From JASJAR01 sp038530285 (GTDB lineage: Bacteria; Pseudomonadota; Alphaproteobacteria; Rhodobacterales; Rhodobacteraceae), in assembly GCA_038530285.1 (NCBI GenBank), contig JBCBCY010000001.1, positions 62,001-126,000 on the forward strand: a stretch of DNA of 64,000 nt, written 5' to 3'. The position numbers and the translations under genes are program-made. Below are positions 7,712 to 16,290 of the stretch, piece by piece. Under the pieces are notes generated by a model. The model worked only from the letters and a program-made list of their open reading frames with translations, made no database searches and was not told the DNA's origin. Positions within the stretch are counted from its first letter, which is position 1. Each line of letters begins with the position of its first letter.

Positions 7712-8898
7712 TGGGTGCGCTCCATCGGGGTTGGGTTCACGACCGACAAGTCACCACCTGCGGCAGCAACGGCCAGCGCGCGCCGGCGCGCGGCGATGTC
7801 CGCTTGGCGTTCAAGGCGGGGCGACACGTAAAGCAGTGGCCCCTCGTGGGCGATGATCGTGGCACCTGTCAGAGGGCGGTATTGGGGCCGTGTTTCGGCG
7901 GAGGCTGGCAAGGGTCCCACCAGCATATGAGCAGAAATCCAAGCGCCCGAGGTGCCCGGATGCGCGGCCTCGCCGAAGGCGCTGGCGAACCAGTCGTTAT
8001 AACGCGCGTAGCGCTCGGCGGATTGTTCGCGGTAGTCGCCGCTGTCGATGCCCGGGCTGGTATAAACCTCCCAGTAGGCGGTGGTGTCGGGCCAGGGCTG
8101 GGGCGCGCAATCGGCCCCGATCGCAAGCATGGTTATGGGGGTGTCGGGTGACAAAGGATGGACCGCCTGGCCGGGGTTGCCGATTAGCACGATCTGCTCA
8201 GCCTTGACGGTGGGGGCTGCATGCAGGTTCCAGACAACCGGTCTGGTCGCGGCTTGCAGCACCAGATAAAGCGGCGCGCTGTCGTCGGTGATGACCACAT
8301 TCACCACGGGCGTTGGACGGGTCTGGCCTGATGGGCGCTCCTTTGCGGGGTCGCGGGTCTGCTGGAGGTCGCGCAGGTACTTTGCGGCCCCGTCGGCCAG
8401 GTCACGGTCGGATACCGCATGATACCCGCTGGGCATCTCAGCTTCGAAAATCTGAACCTTCGCGAGCTTTTGTCCCGTCGCCACCGCCGGCGGGATGCAG
8501 CCATCTGCCGTCTGCGTTGTCACAACGGCGGCGGGGTATTCCGGCTCGGGGCGCATAGGCACGCCGGCCAGGGCCGATTGGACCAGATGGATGCTATCGC
8601 CGGGCCCAGCGAGCCCTGGATGCTCGACGTCCCAGCCATAAAACGCATTGCGCCGGGTGCGGTTCGGGTCCGTGATCAGGCGCGCATCGCCCGATCCGCC
8701 GACGCTGTTCATCCCGCCGCCGGTTCCAAGGGCAATACCCAGGGCGGACACCAGATTTCCGATGCCCGGCGTCTCGCTGTCGGGCGCCGGTGCGTTTGCG
8801 GGCAGGCTGGCCGACTTCGGTGGGCTGCGTGTTTCGTCCCAGACAACCAGCCCGATACAAATTGCCACCAAGGGGAGAACGAGTTTCAGAAAATTCAT
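7708..8898 (-). CDS. Membrane-anchored envelope protein of unknown function
   Basis: A 396-residue protein beginning MNFLKLVLPLVAICIGLVVW, a single N-terminal hydrophobic segment, followed by a Ser/Pro/Ala linker and a soluble body. The ATG at 8898 is preferred over a TTG at 8913 because it opens directly into the hydrophobic segment. Two well-separated Cys residues (DGCIPP, ADCAPQP) may pair in the periplasm. The downstream gene overlaps by 4 bases. I do not recognise a family; the layout suggests an accessory envelope operon of three genes lying between hemE and hemF. Confidence 0.7.
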   Translation of the reverse strand: MNFLKLVLPLVAICIGLVVWDETRSPPKSASLPANAPAPDSETPGIGNLVSALGIALGTGGGMNSVGGSGDARLITDPNRTRRNAFYGWDVEHPGLAGPGDSIHLVQSALAGVPMRPEPEYPAAVVTTQTADGCIPPAVATGQKLAKVQIFEAEMPSGYHAVSDRDLADGAAKYLRDLQQTRDPAKERPSGQTRPTPVVNVVITDDSAPLYLVLQAATRPVVWNLHAAPTVKAEQIVLIGNPGQAVHPLSPDTPITMLAIGADCAPQPWPDTTAYWEVYTSPGIDSGDYREQSAERYARYNDWFASAFGEAAHPGTSGAWISAHMLVGPLPASAETRPQYRPLTGATIIAHEGPLLYVSPRLERQADIAARRRALAVAAAGGDLSVVNPTPMERTQ

Positions 8899-8969
8899 GA
8901 TGCCTGCCTGCAAACCGATATCCCACGGGGATAAAGCGCGGTTTTGGCAAGATCATGGCGCGGTTTGGG

Positions 8970-10001
8970 TCACCGCCGGATTTCTTCAAGCAATCTGTGC
9001 ACGTTTTCAGGGTCAGCATCGGGTGTAATCCCGTGGCCGAGGTTGAAGATATGGGGCCCACCAGAGAGTGCATCGGTGATGCGGCGGGCTTCGGTTGCCA
9101 GCTTTTGACCGCCTGTGACCATCAATTTCGGGTCGAGATTGCCTTGCACACAGCCGTCAGGTTGCAGGTGTTCAGCGGCCCATGTGGCATCGACCGATGT
9201 GTCGATGGCAAGGGCATCCGCCCCGGTGGCTTTCAAAAACCCGATGTATTTGTCGCCCGCTTCGCGCGGAAAGACGATGACCGGCACACCTGGGTGGCGC
9301 GCCTTGATCGCTGCGGTGATTTCCTTTGCCGGTTCCAGCGTGTAGCGGTCGAAATCGTCGCCTTTCAGCGACCCCGCCCAGCTGTCGAAAATTTTGACCA
9401 CTTCAGCGCCTGCGTCGATCTGGGCCGACAGGTATTCGATGGTCGCAGCCGTCAGAAGCGACATCAGACCGTCGAATGTCGCCGGGTCGGTGTCTTTCAA
9501 CGCATGGGCCGGGGCCTGATCGGGTGTCCCGCGCCCGGCAATCATATAGGTCGCGACCGTCCACGGCGCCCCTGCAAACCCGATCAGCGTGGTCTCGGAC
9601 GGCAATTCGCGCGACAGGATCTTCACCGTCTCATAAATCGGCGACAGGGTGTCGTGAATAGCGTCGACCGGTTTCAGCGCGGCAAGACCGTCCGGCCCGG
9701 TGAGTGTCGACAGGCGTGGGCCTTCGCCGGTGACAAACCACAAATCGGCCCCAAGCGCTTGGGGAATAAGCAAGATGTCGGCAAACAGGATTGAGGCGTC
9801 AAACCCGTAACGGCGGATCGGCTGCAATGTCACTTCTGCGGCCAACTCGGGGTTGTAACACAGTGACAGGAAGTCGCCGGCCTCAGCCCGGGTCGCGCGA
9901 TATTCCGGCAGATAGCGTCCTGCCTGGCGCATCAGCCACACGGGCGGCGTTGGAAGCGCTTCGCCGGCGAGCGCCCGCAGTATCGTCTTGGTCTTAGTCA
10001 T
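8970..10001 (-). CDS. hemE: Uroporphyrinogen decarboxylase
   Basis: HemE decarboxylates the four acetate side chains of uroporphyrinogen III to give coproporphyrinogen III, the substrate of HemF. The 343-residue protein has the N-terminal signature VWLMRQAGRYLPEYR (residues 21-35), DASILFADILLIPQALG, and the late motif GCVQGNLDP. The ATG at 10001 has a GGGGAA ribosome-binding site 5 bases upstream and gives the family's usual N-terminus; an upstream start at 10058 would add 19 residues unlike the family. It is divergent from hemC across a 103-base gap holding a candidate PpsR site. Confidence 0.96.
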   Translation of the reverse strand: MTKTKTILRALAGEALPTPPVWLMRQAGRYLPEYRATRAEAGDFLSLCYNPELAAEVTLQPIRRYGFDASILFADILLIPQALGADLWFVTGEGPRLSTLTGPDGLAALKPVDAIHDTLSPIYETVKILSRELPSETTLIGFAGAPWTVATYMIAGRGTPDQAPAHALKDTDPATFDGLMSLLTAATIEYLSAQIDAGAEVVKIFDSWAGSLKGDDFDRYTLEPAKEITAAIKARHPGVPVIVFPREAGDKYIGFLKATGADALAIDTSVDATWAAEHLQPDGCVQGNLDPKLMVTGGQKLATEARRITDALSGGPHIFNLGHGITPDADPENVHRLLEEIRR

Positions 10002-10070
10002 GGATTTCCCCGCCGCTTGAACATCTTGAGGGGTCCCGCGTGGCAGGCAAAATGTCAAGACAGGCGGCGT

Positions 10071-10088
10071 TGTCAGTCGGTGTTTACA
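10071..10088 (+). promoter_or_regulatory. Candidate PpsR/CrtJ operator in the hemE-hemC divergent promoter
   Basis: TGTCAGTCGGTGTTTACA matches TGT-N12-ACA and nine of the ten conserved bases of TGTCA-N8-TGACA. It lies 17 bases before the hemC start and 70 bases before the hemE start, where it could act on both promoters. Control of hemC and hemE by PpsR is known in Rhodobacter; here it is inferred from the site. Confidence 0.55.
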
Positions 10089-10104
10089 GTGCTAGCCCTT
10101 GGGC

Positions 10105-11067
10105 ATGACGATGGATTTACCTAGCCCGAAGCGCCCTTTGAAGATCGGCACGCGTGGTTCGCCCCTGGCCCTGGCACAGGCGCATGAAACACGCCAACGC
10201 CTGCAACAGGCGTTTTCGCTGCCCGATGACGCGTTTGAGATCATGATCATCAAGACAACCGGCGACGACCGGACCTTGATCGATGCGGACCGGCCCCTGA
10301 AGGAGATCGGCAACAAGGGCCTGTTCACCAAGGAAATCGAAGAGGCGATGTTGGCGGGCACGATCGACATCGCGGTGCATTCGTCCAAAGATATGCCGGT
10401 CGAGCAACCTCAAGGCCTTGTTCTGGATTGCTTTTTGCCGCGCGAAGATGTGCGCGATGCCTTTGTGTCCCCCGGTGTCGCAGGTATCGCCGCCCTGCCG
10501 CAGGGGGCGGTTGTGGGCACGTCGAGCCTGCGACGGCGCGCCCAGCTTTTGAACAAGCGGCCCGATCTGACGGTGGTCGAGTTTCGCGGCAATGTGCAAA
10601 CCCGCCTGAAAAAGCTGAATGACGGGGTGGCAGCGGCGACGTTCCTGGCGGTCGCAGGGCTGAACCGTTTGGGGATGTCCAAAGTGATCACCGCACCGGT
10701 GGAACCCGAAGACATGCTGCCGGCTGTGGCACAAGGGGCCATCGGTATTGAACGGCGTGCTGATGACATGTGGTCGGCGGGCCTGCTTGAGGCATTGCAT
10801 GATGTCGCCACGGGACAGCGGCTGGCGGCAGAACGGGCCTTTCTGGCTGAGTTGGATGGGTCGTGTGAGACCCCGATTGCGGCTTTGGCGGACATCGACG
10901 GCGGCACGATGCGGCTGCGCGGCGAAATTCTCAGCCCCGATGGGAAAGCCGCCTATAGTGACGATTGGACGGCCCCGGTCGAACAGGGCGACGCGCTGGG
11001 CCGGGACCTGGCCAAAGACCTTCTGGGTCGTGCAGGACCGGGATTTTTTGACTGGCGGGCGGCGTAA
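10105..11067 (+). CDS. hemC: Hydroxymethylbilane synthase (porphobilinogen deaminase)
   Basis: HemC polymerises four porphobilinogens into hydroxymethylbilane using a covalently bound dipyrromethane cofactor. The 320-residue chain has the N-terminal KIGTRGSPLALAQ, the HSSKDMP motif with the catalytic Asp, GTSSLRRRAQL, EFRGNVQTRL and the cofactor-binding Cys254 in DGSCETPI. Starts at 10099 (TTG), 10105 (ATG) and 10111 (ATG) are all in frame; 10105 fits the family N-terminus. It is divergent from hemE, with a candidate PpsR operator between, and convergent with the metalloprotease gene 5 bases away. Confidence 0.96.
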   Translation: MTMDLPSPKRPLKIGTRGSPLALAQAHETRQRLQQAFSLPDDAFEIMIIKTTGDDRTLIDADRPLKEIGNKGLFTKEIEEAMLAGTIDIAVHSSKDMPVEQPQGLVLDCFLPREDVRDAFVSPGVAGIAALPQGAVVGTSSLRRRAQLLNKRPDLTVVEFRGNVQTRLKKLNDGVAAATFLAVAGLNRLGMSKVITAPVEPEDMLPAVAQGAIGIERRADDMWSAGLLEALHDVATGQRLAAERAFLAELDGSCETPIAALADIDGGTMRLRGEILSPDGKAAYSDDWTAPVEQGDALGRDLAKDLLGRAGPGFFDWRAA

Positions 11068-11072
11068 GCGCG

Positions 11073-11900
11073 CTAGACGTCGGTCACTTCAGCTTCGAAC
11101 GCACACCCCAGGCACGAGCAGCCGTGCCCGTGATCATGGCCGAATTCATCGGCGTAATCGGGATGCGGGACCGCGTGAACAATCGTCACAATATCCGGTG
11201 TCTCGCCAATAATGTCCGTAATATCAATGACATCTTCCAGTGACGGACCGTCGGTGTCAGCCCATGGCGCCAAAGCGACCAAAGGTTCACTGCTGCCGGT
11301 CGAGATGCCGAAAATCCCGAGAACAAGGTTAAAGAAGCGCTCGAAAAATGCGAAAGTCGAATTGTCATCAGTCTGCAAGACCGGCTCTGATTTCTCGCCA
11401 TAGATTGCCTCGACCCCGTCGAGATCGCCTTGCGCAAGGTCATCAACCAGCAAGATGTCATGCATGATCTGGTCTTCGTCATCGACGTGCAAAAGGCCCA
11501 GAGCATGGCCAATCTCATGGGCGGCGACGGCATAAAAGTTCAGGTCGGTTTCGCCGTAGGGTGCCCAGTCTTCGTCGCTGTCGAGGGTGATATCAACCTC
11601 GAGAAACTGATCCGTGCCGCTGAGGTTGAAAAAGGTGAGTTCGGCCAATCCGACTGTATTGCCGGCAAGCGACGCCATTTCGACGCTGATCTCAGCATCC
11701 TGCAGCGATTCCACGAAATTGATATCGGCGGCGTCTTCCCAGACCTGAAAGGCATCGCGAATGGCGTCTTCGAAATCTGAGGTCTCATACAGGTCATCGT
11801 CGAACGACAGACCGTTGCGCAGGTCCATGTCCCACTGGACGTTGCCACCGCCCACGCCAAGTACCGGCGTTCCCCATTTGATATCCGCAAGCTCAAACAC
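11073..11900 (-). CDS. Matrixin-like (M10) zinc metalloprotease without signal peptide
   Basis: A 275-residue protein with the complete metzincin zinc site H128-E-I-G-H132-A-L-G-L-L-H138 (HExxHxxGxxH) followed by a Met-turn methionine at M146 (QIMHDIL). The region before it (NVQWDMDL, then WEDAADINFVE) fits the matrixin catalytic core, so peptidase activity is likely. No signal peptide, propeptide cysteine switch or RTX glycine-rich repeats are visible. The C-terminus carries a His/Cys cluster, GHDHGHGCSCLGC, that looks able to bind metal. It is convergent with hemC. Whether it is secreted by a non-classical route or acts in the cytoplasm is unknown. Confidence 0.8.
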   Translation of the reverse strand: MFELADIKWGTPVLGVGGGNVQWDMDLRNGLSFDDDLYETSDFEDAIRDAFQVWEDAADINFVESLQDAEISVEMASLAGNTVGLAELTFFNLSGTDQFLEVDITLDSDEDWAPYGETDLNFYAVAAHEIGHALGLLHVDDEDQIMHDILLVDDLAQGDLDGVEAIYGEKSEPVLQTDDNSTFAFFERFFNLVLGIFGISTGSSEPLVALAPWADTDGPSLEDVIDITDIIGETPDIVTIVHAVPHPDYADEFGHDHGHGCSCLGCAFEAEVTDV

Positions 11901-12058
11901 GCGCGTCGCTCCTCCCGGCGATGCATATATCTACCCCGACAGGCTACCGTATCTGCCCATGCCACCCCATGGTGCCATGTCATAAATCTGCAACCGTTGC
12001 CCTGCGGCCCCAGTGGATAAATTTTGAAAGGATTTTGAGTCAGTTAGTCCGGTCGATT

Positions 12059-12754
12059 TCACCGGTTTCGCGCGCGTTCCACCAAGTTCAGCACGCTTGG
12101 CCCCATGGCATCGACGACCAAAGCCACCCCATCGGCGTTCGGGTGCAGACCATCGGGCTGAATGTATTTGGCCAATGCTGCGGCCCGATCCGGCAAAGAG
12201 GTGACCCCGAACAGGAAGTCTTGGAAGTACAGCGTCCCGTAGGTTTCGGCCAGCTCGGGGTACATCACATCGAAGGCACGCTTATAGTCGGGTCCGTAGT
12301 TCGGCGGCGCCACCACACCCACCAGCAGCACAGGCAGATCGCGGGCCGCGGCCGCATCAAGAATGCCTGCCAGATTGGCGCGCGCCACTTCGGGGGCTAT
12401 CCCGCGCAGCACGTCGTTGGCGCCCAACGCCAAGATCATCGCGTCGGCATTGTCATCAAGCGACCAGTTCACACGGGCAAGCCCGCCTGCAGTTGTGTCG
12501 CCCGATACACCCGCATTCAACAGCTCAACCTCGGCACCCTTGGCGGTCAGCCAACGCTCAAGCTGCGGCACGAAGCCCGCGTCAGGTACAAGGCCGTAGC
12601 CCTGCGTAAGACTGTCGCCCATGGCCACGATGGTGACGGGCTCAGCGGTTGCCGTCAGGGGTGCGGCACTGAGGCAAAGTGCCAAGGCGAACTTGCGCCC
12701 GACGCTTTGAGCCCCATATCGCCATGAGACGAGCCAAGAAAGCCCCCAACCCAT
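12059..12754 (-). CDS. tesA: SGNH-type arylesterase / lysophospholipase (TesA-like)
   Basis: A periplasmic GDSL-family esterase. A hydrophobic signal region ends at about residue 37 (TATA|EP), then come block I G46-D-S48-L-T with the nucleophile serine, block III G111-A-N-D114 and block V D201-G-L-H204 with the catalytic Asp and His. Mature length is about 195 residues, as in TesA. The only ATG giving the signal peptide is at 12754, which overlaps the ATG of the divergent ybbA gene (12753) by two bases. The same divergent arrangement of tesA and ybbA-ybbP occurs in Escherichia coli. Substrate is unproven. Confidence 0.87.
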   Translation of the reverse strand: MGWGLSWLVSWRYGAQSVGRKFALALCLSAAPLTATAEPVTIVAMGDSLTQGYGLVPDAGFVPQLERWLTAKGAEVELLNAGVSGDTTAGGLARVNWSLDDNADAMILALGANDVLRGIAPEVARANLAGILDAAAARDLPVLLVGVVAPPNYGPDYKRAFDVMYPELAETYGTLYFQDFLFGVTSLPDRAAALAKYIQPDGLHPNADGVALVVDAMGPSVLNLVERARNR

Positions 12755-13448
12755 GGCCGATACGATTCTATCACTGAGCGATGCAACGCTATCGCTGGAC
12801 GGCAATGCCGGACGCGTGGACATTCTGAAAGGCATCACGCTGGATGTCGCGCGCGGCGAAACGCTGGGGCTAATCGGGCCATCGGGGTCGGGCAAGTCGT
12901 CGCTCCTTATGTTGATGGGCGGGCTTGAGCGTGCCACGTCTGGGTCTGTTGCGGCCCTTGGCCATGATTTGACGGCGATGGACGAAGACGCCCTTGCACG
13001 CTTCCGTCGGGATCATATGGGCGTGGTCTTCCAGTCTTTCCACCTCATTCCAACGATGACGGCGCTTGAAAATGTCGCCACGCCGCTGGAACTGGCCGGT
13101 GTTGCAGATGCGTTTGACCGGGCTGAAGCGGAACTGGTGGCGGTCGGGCTGGGCGACCGCGCAGGCCACTACCCGTCGCAAATGTCAGGGGGCGAGCAAC
13201 AGCGCGTTGCATTGGCGCGCGCGGCCGCACCGCGCCCTGATCTGATGCTGGCGGATGAGCCAACCGGCAATCTTGACGGGACCACGGGCCTGCAGATCAT
13301 GGATATGCTCTTTGGTCTTCGCGACCGGCATGGGTCAACGCTGGTCCTGGTGACCCATGCGCCGGATCTGGCCGATCGGTGCGACCGGGTGGTTTCTTTG
13401 CGCGATGGCCGCATCGATGAACCCGCCGAAGCCAAGGCGGCGGAATGA
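12753..13448 (+). CDS. ybbA: ABC transporter ATP-binding protein, YbbA/LolD-like
   Basis: A 231-residue ATPase subunit of a type VII (MacB/LolD-like) transporter. Walker A is GPSGSGKS (42-49), then a Q-loop (VFQSFHL), the signature MSGGEQQRVALARA, Walker B LMLADEPTGNLDG and the H-loop LVTHAPDL. The LADEPTGNLD string is typical of LolD/YbbA/MacB ATPases that couple to FtsX-fold permeases rather than importers. It overlaps the permease gene by 4 bases (ATGA) and shares its start region with the divergent tesA. The transported molecule of YbbAP-type systems is not established. Confidence 0.9.
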   Translation: MADTILSLSDATLSLDGNAGRVDILKGITLDVARGETLGLIGPSGSGKSSLLMLMGGLERATSGSVAALGHDLTAMDEDALARFRRDHMGVVFQSFHLIPTMTALENVATPLELAGVADAFDRAEAELVAVGLGDRAGHYPSQMSGGEQQRVALARAAAPRPDLMLADEPTGNLDGTTGLQIMDMLFGLRDRHGSTLVLVTHAPDLADRCDRVVSLRDGRIDEPAEAKAAE

Positions 13449-15973
13449 ACGTCGCGGTCGCGGCCCGGATTGCGCGGCGCGAGCTGCGCGGTGGATTGCG
13501 CGGCTTTTGGGTGTTTCTGGCCTGCCTTGCCCTTGGGGTGGCGGCCATCGCGGCGGTCGGATCGGTGCGTTATTCGATCGCGGCGGGATTGGAACGCGAA
13601 GGGGCATCGATCCTGGGGGGCGACGCTGAAATTGGCCTGACCTACCGGTTCGCCAGCGAGGAAGAGCGCGCCTGGATGGACGCCCAGGCGGTGCAAGTAT
13701 CAGAAATCGTTGATTTTCGTTCGCTGGCGACATTCGGCGCCGGTGAAACGGCGCAGCGCGGCCTCACCCAGGTGAAAGGTGTCGATGGTGCCTACCCGGT
13801 CTACGGCGCCGTGCAACTGGAACCGGCAATACCCCTGGCCGCGGCCTTGGCCGGCAAGAATGGGATGCCCGGTGGTGTGATGGACCCGGTCCTGGTTGAG
13901 CTCTTGGGCTTGGCGGTCGGCGACAGTTTCCGCCTTGGCACAAAGGATTTCGTGTTGATGGCCGCGCTGGTGCGCGAACCTGACGGTGCGGCGGCGGGCT
14001 TTGGGCTTGGCCCGCGCACCATGGTCCTGACGCGCGATCTTGAAGGCTCGGGGTTGTTGGCCCCGGGTACGCTTTTTGAAAGTGCCTATCGCATGGAATT
14101 ACCGGACGGGGTGGGGCTTGGTGCGCTCAAGATCCAGGCCGCGGAGGTCTTCACCGGCGCACGCTGGAGAGACCGGCGAAACGGCGCCCCGGGCGTGTCG
14201 CAGTTTGTGAATCGGTTGGGGTCATTTCTAGTGCTGGTCGGTCTGGCCGGGCTGGCTGTCGGCGGGGTCGGTGTTTCGGCGGCGGTGCGGGCCTATCTGG
14301 ACCGCAAAACCGTGGTGATCGCGACGCTGCGGACTTTGGGGGCTGATGCTGGAACGATCTTCTTGACGTATTTCATGCAGGTCGGCGCGCTGACGCTTGT
14401 GGGCATCGTTCTGGGCTTGGTGATCGGGGCAGCACTGCCGGTGGTCTTCGCGCCGCTGATCGCCGAAAGCCTGCCTGTACCCGCGGACTTCACAATTCAC
14501 CCGCGTCCGCTGATCGAGGCCGCGATCTATGGGGTCTTGGCGGCCTTGCTCTTTACGCTTTGGCCGCTGGCCAAGACCGAAGATGTGCGCGCGGCCGCCC
14601 TGTTTCGGGATGCCTCTGCCGGTGTGGGCGGACTGCCCCGCCCATTGTGGATCGCCACAACGCTGGTGGTGCTGGCCACATTGGTGGCGGTGGCGGCCGC
14701 TTTTTCAGGGCTTTTGGCGCTTACAGTTTGGACCGCGCTTGGGATCGTGGGCGCGTTTTTGCTGCTGATACTTGCTGCAAACGCGGTGCGTTTTGTGGCC
14801 CGGCGACTTGCAAAGGCGCGCATAGTGCGGGGCCGCACGACCCTAAGACTGGCGCTTGGTTCGGTTGGCGGCCCGGGCGGCGAGGCGTCGTCGGTTGTCT
14901 TGTCACTGGGCCTTGGGCTGACGGTGCTGGCCGCGGTCGGCCAGATTGACGCGAACCTGCGCGGTGCAATCGCCCGCGATCTGCCACAGGTCGCGCCATC
15001 ATTCTTCATGGTCGATATCCAGACCGCTCAGCTTGATCCGTTCCTGACCGGCCTGCGCGATGACCCTGCTGTCAGCCGCGTCGAAACTGCGCCGATGCTG
15101 CGCGGGATCATCACCGCGATCAATGGGCGGCCCGCGTCCGAGACCGGCGGCGATCACTGGGTGCTTGAAGGGGATCGGGGCATCACCTATTCCGCGCAGC
15201 CTCCGGATGGTGCGATCGTGACCGATGGCAGTTGGTGGCCTGAGGATTACGTCGGTGACCCGCAGGTCAGTTTTGCCACTGAAGAGGCTTTGGAGTTGGG
15301 GTTGTCGCTTGGTGACACCATCACCATTGACGTTCTTGGCCGCCCGATCACGGCCACGATCACCAGTTTTCGCGAGGTCGATTTTTCCACCGCCGGGATT
15401 GGCTTTATCTTGTCGATGAACCCGGCTGCGATCCAGGGCGCACCCCACACACATATCGCCACCGTGTATGCAGATGCCGAAGCCGAACCCGCAATCTTGC
15501 GGGACACGTCCGATAGGTATCCCAACATCACGGCAATCCGAGTGAAGGATGCGATTGACCAGGTGACCAATGTGCTTGGCGGAATTGCAGCAGCCGTGAC
15601 CTACGGCGCCTCGGCAACGCTGATCACCGGTCTTGTCGTGTTGATCGGCACGGCAGCGGCGGGCGAGCGTGCGCGCACTTATGAAGCCGCCATCCTGAAA
15701 ACGATTGGCGGGTCGCGGCGGTCAATCTTGATGAATTTCGCTCTGCGGTCAGCGTTCCTTGGTGTGGCCGCGGGCGTCGTGGCCGTCTTTGCGGGCGGTG
15801 TGGGAGGCTGGGCCGTCTCCCGATTTGTCATGGACACCGAATACTATTTCGAACCGGTTTCCGCGTTCGCAATTGTGCTCGGCGGCGTCGTGGCAACGCT
15901 TGGCGCGGGGCTGGCTTTTGCTTGGCGGCCTCTTTCAGCGCGACCGGCGCAGGTCTTGCGTGCACGCGAGTAG
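13445..15973 (+). CDS. ybbP: FtsX-like ABC transporter permease, YbbP family
   Basis: An 842-residue inner-membrane permease, the partner of YbbA. The N-terminal helix (about residues 16-40) is followed by a large periplasmic domain, a bundle of helices in the middle (from about 258 to 460), a second periplasmic domain and three C-terminal helices with the FtsX signature (TYEAAILKTIGGSRRSILMNFALRSA, split over about residues 740-765). This is the duplicated FtsX plan of the YbbP family (about 800 residues), distinct from the single four-helix MacB plan. It is translationally coupled to ybbA. A role in moving a lipid or envelope component outward is an inference from family membership. Confidence 0.88.
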   Translation: MNVAVAARIARRELRGGLRGFWVFLACLALGVAAIAAVGSVRYSIAAGLEREGASILGGDAEIGLTYRFASEEERAWMDAQAVQVSEIVDFRSLATFGAGETAQRGLTQVKGVDGAYPVYGAVQLEPAIPLAAALAGKNGMPGGVMDPVLVELLGLAVGDSFRLGTKDFVLMAALVREPDGAAAGFGLGPRTMVLTRDLEGSGLLAPGTLFESAYRMELPDGVGLGALKIQAAEVFTGARWRDRRNGAPGVSQFVNRLGSFLVLVGLAGLAVGGVGVSAAVRAYLDRKTVVIATLRTLGADAGTIFLTYFMQVGALTLVGIVLGLVIGAALPVVFAPLIAESLPVPADFTIHPRPLIEAAIYGVLAALLFTLWPLAKTEDVRAAALFRDASAGVGGLPRPLWIATTLVVLATLVAVAAAFSGLLALTVWTALGIVGAFLLLILAANAVRFVARRLAKARIVRGRTTLRLALGSVGGPGGEASSVVLSLGLGLTVLAAVGQIDANLRGAIARDLPQVAPSFFMVDIQTAQLDPFLTGLRDDPAVSRVETAPMLRGIITAINGRPASETGGDHWVLEGDRGITYSAQPPDGAIVTDGSWWPEDYVGDPQVSFATEEALELGLSLGDTITIDVLGRPITATITSFREVDFSTAGIGFILSMNPAAIQGAPHTHIATVYADAEAEPAILRDTSDRYPNITAIRVKDAIDQVTNVLGGIAAAVTYGASATLITGLVVLIGTAAAGERARTYEAAILKTIGGSRRSILMNFALRSAFLGVAAGVVAVFAGGVGGWAVSRFVMDTEYYFEPVSAFAIVLGGVVATLGAGLAFAWRPLSARPAQVLRARE

Positions 15974-16051
15974 CTTTTGATTTGGCGGCTTAGATTTTGG
16001 CGGCTTTTGACTTGACGAAGCGCAGCCTTGGCCTTAACCGGTGCGTCCTCT

Positions 16052-16128
16052 GGCGGAGTAGCTCAGGTGGTTAGAGCAGCGGAATCATAATCCGCGTGTC
16101 GGGGGTTCAAGTCCCTCCTCCGCTACCA
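16052..16128 (+). tRNA. tRNA-Met (CAT), elongator type, CCA encoded
   Basis: A 77-base cloverleaf. The acceptor stem GGCGGAG pairs with CTCCGCT (one G-U at 1-72), the D-arm contains AGCTCAGGTGGTTAGAGC, the anticodon stem GCGGA/TCCGC encloses loop ATCATAA with anticodon CAT, and the T-arm contains GGTTCAA. CCA is encoded. The lack of three G-C pairs at the base of the anticodon stem and the paired acceptor end exclude initiator tRNA. tRNA-Ile2 (CAT with lysidine) is the remaining alternative, but the acceptor and anticodon stems fit alphaproteobacterial elongator Met. Confidence 0.93.
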
Positions 16129-16290
16129 AATCCCACGCAAAGACATGGACAAAAACATGAAATGGCCCGGCTGACGCGGTGGTTTTACAGCCAGTTCGTG
16201 TCTGGCCATTTGCCATCGCTTGAGCCAAGGTCGGTGGCATGGCAACACGCGGGCCTCTGGTGCGCGTGACGGGTGACGGAGATGATTGCG

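Noticed and set aside
6893..7831. 312-codon plus-strand open frame opposite two envelope-protein genes
   Set aside because: The minus strand has two genes with hydrophobic N-termini and a 4-base overlap; the plus frame has neither start signal nor motif.
10053..10058. TTGACA on the minus strand as a hemE -35 element
   Set aside because: The hexamer is perfect, but no acceptable -10 is found 16-19 bases downstream (GACCCC at 17), so no promoter is claimed.
16052..16128. Initiator tRNA-Met or tRNA-Ile2
   Set aside because: Acceptor end is paired (G-U at 1-72) and the anticodon stem lacks the three G-C pairs of initiators; stems fit elongator Met better than Ile2, though Ile2 cannot be fully excluded without a tRNA model.
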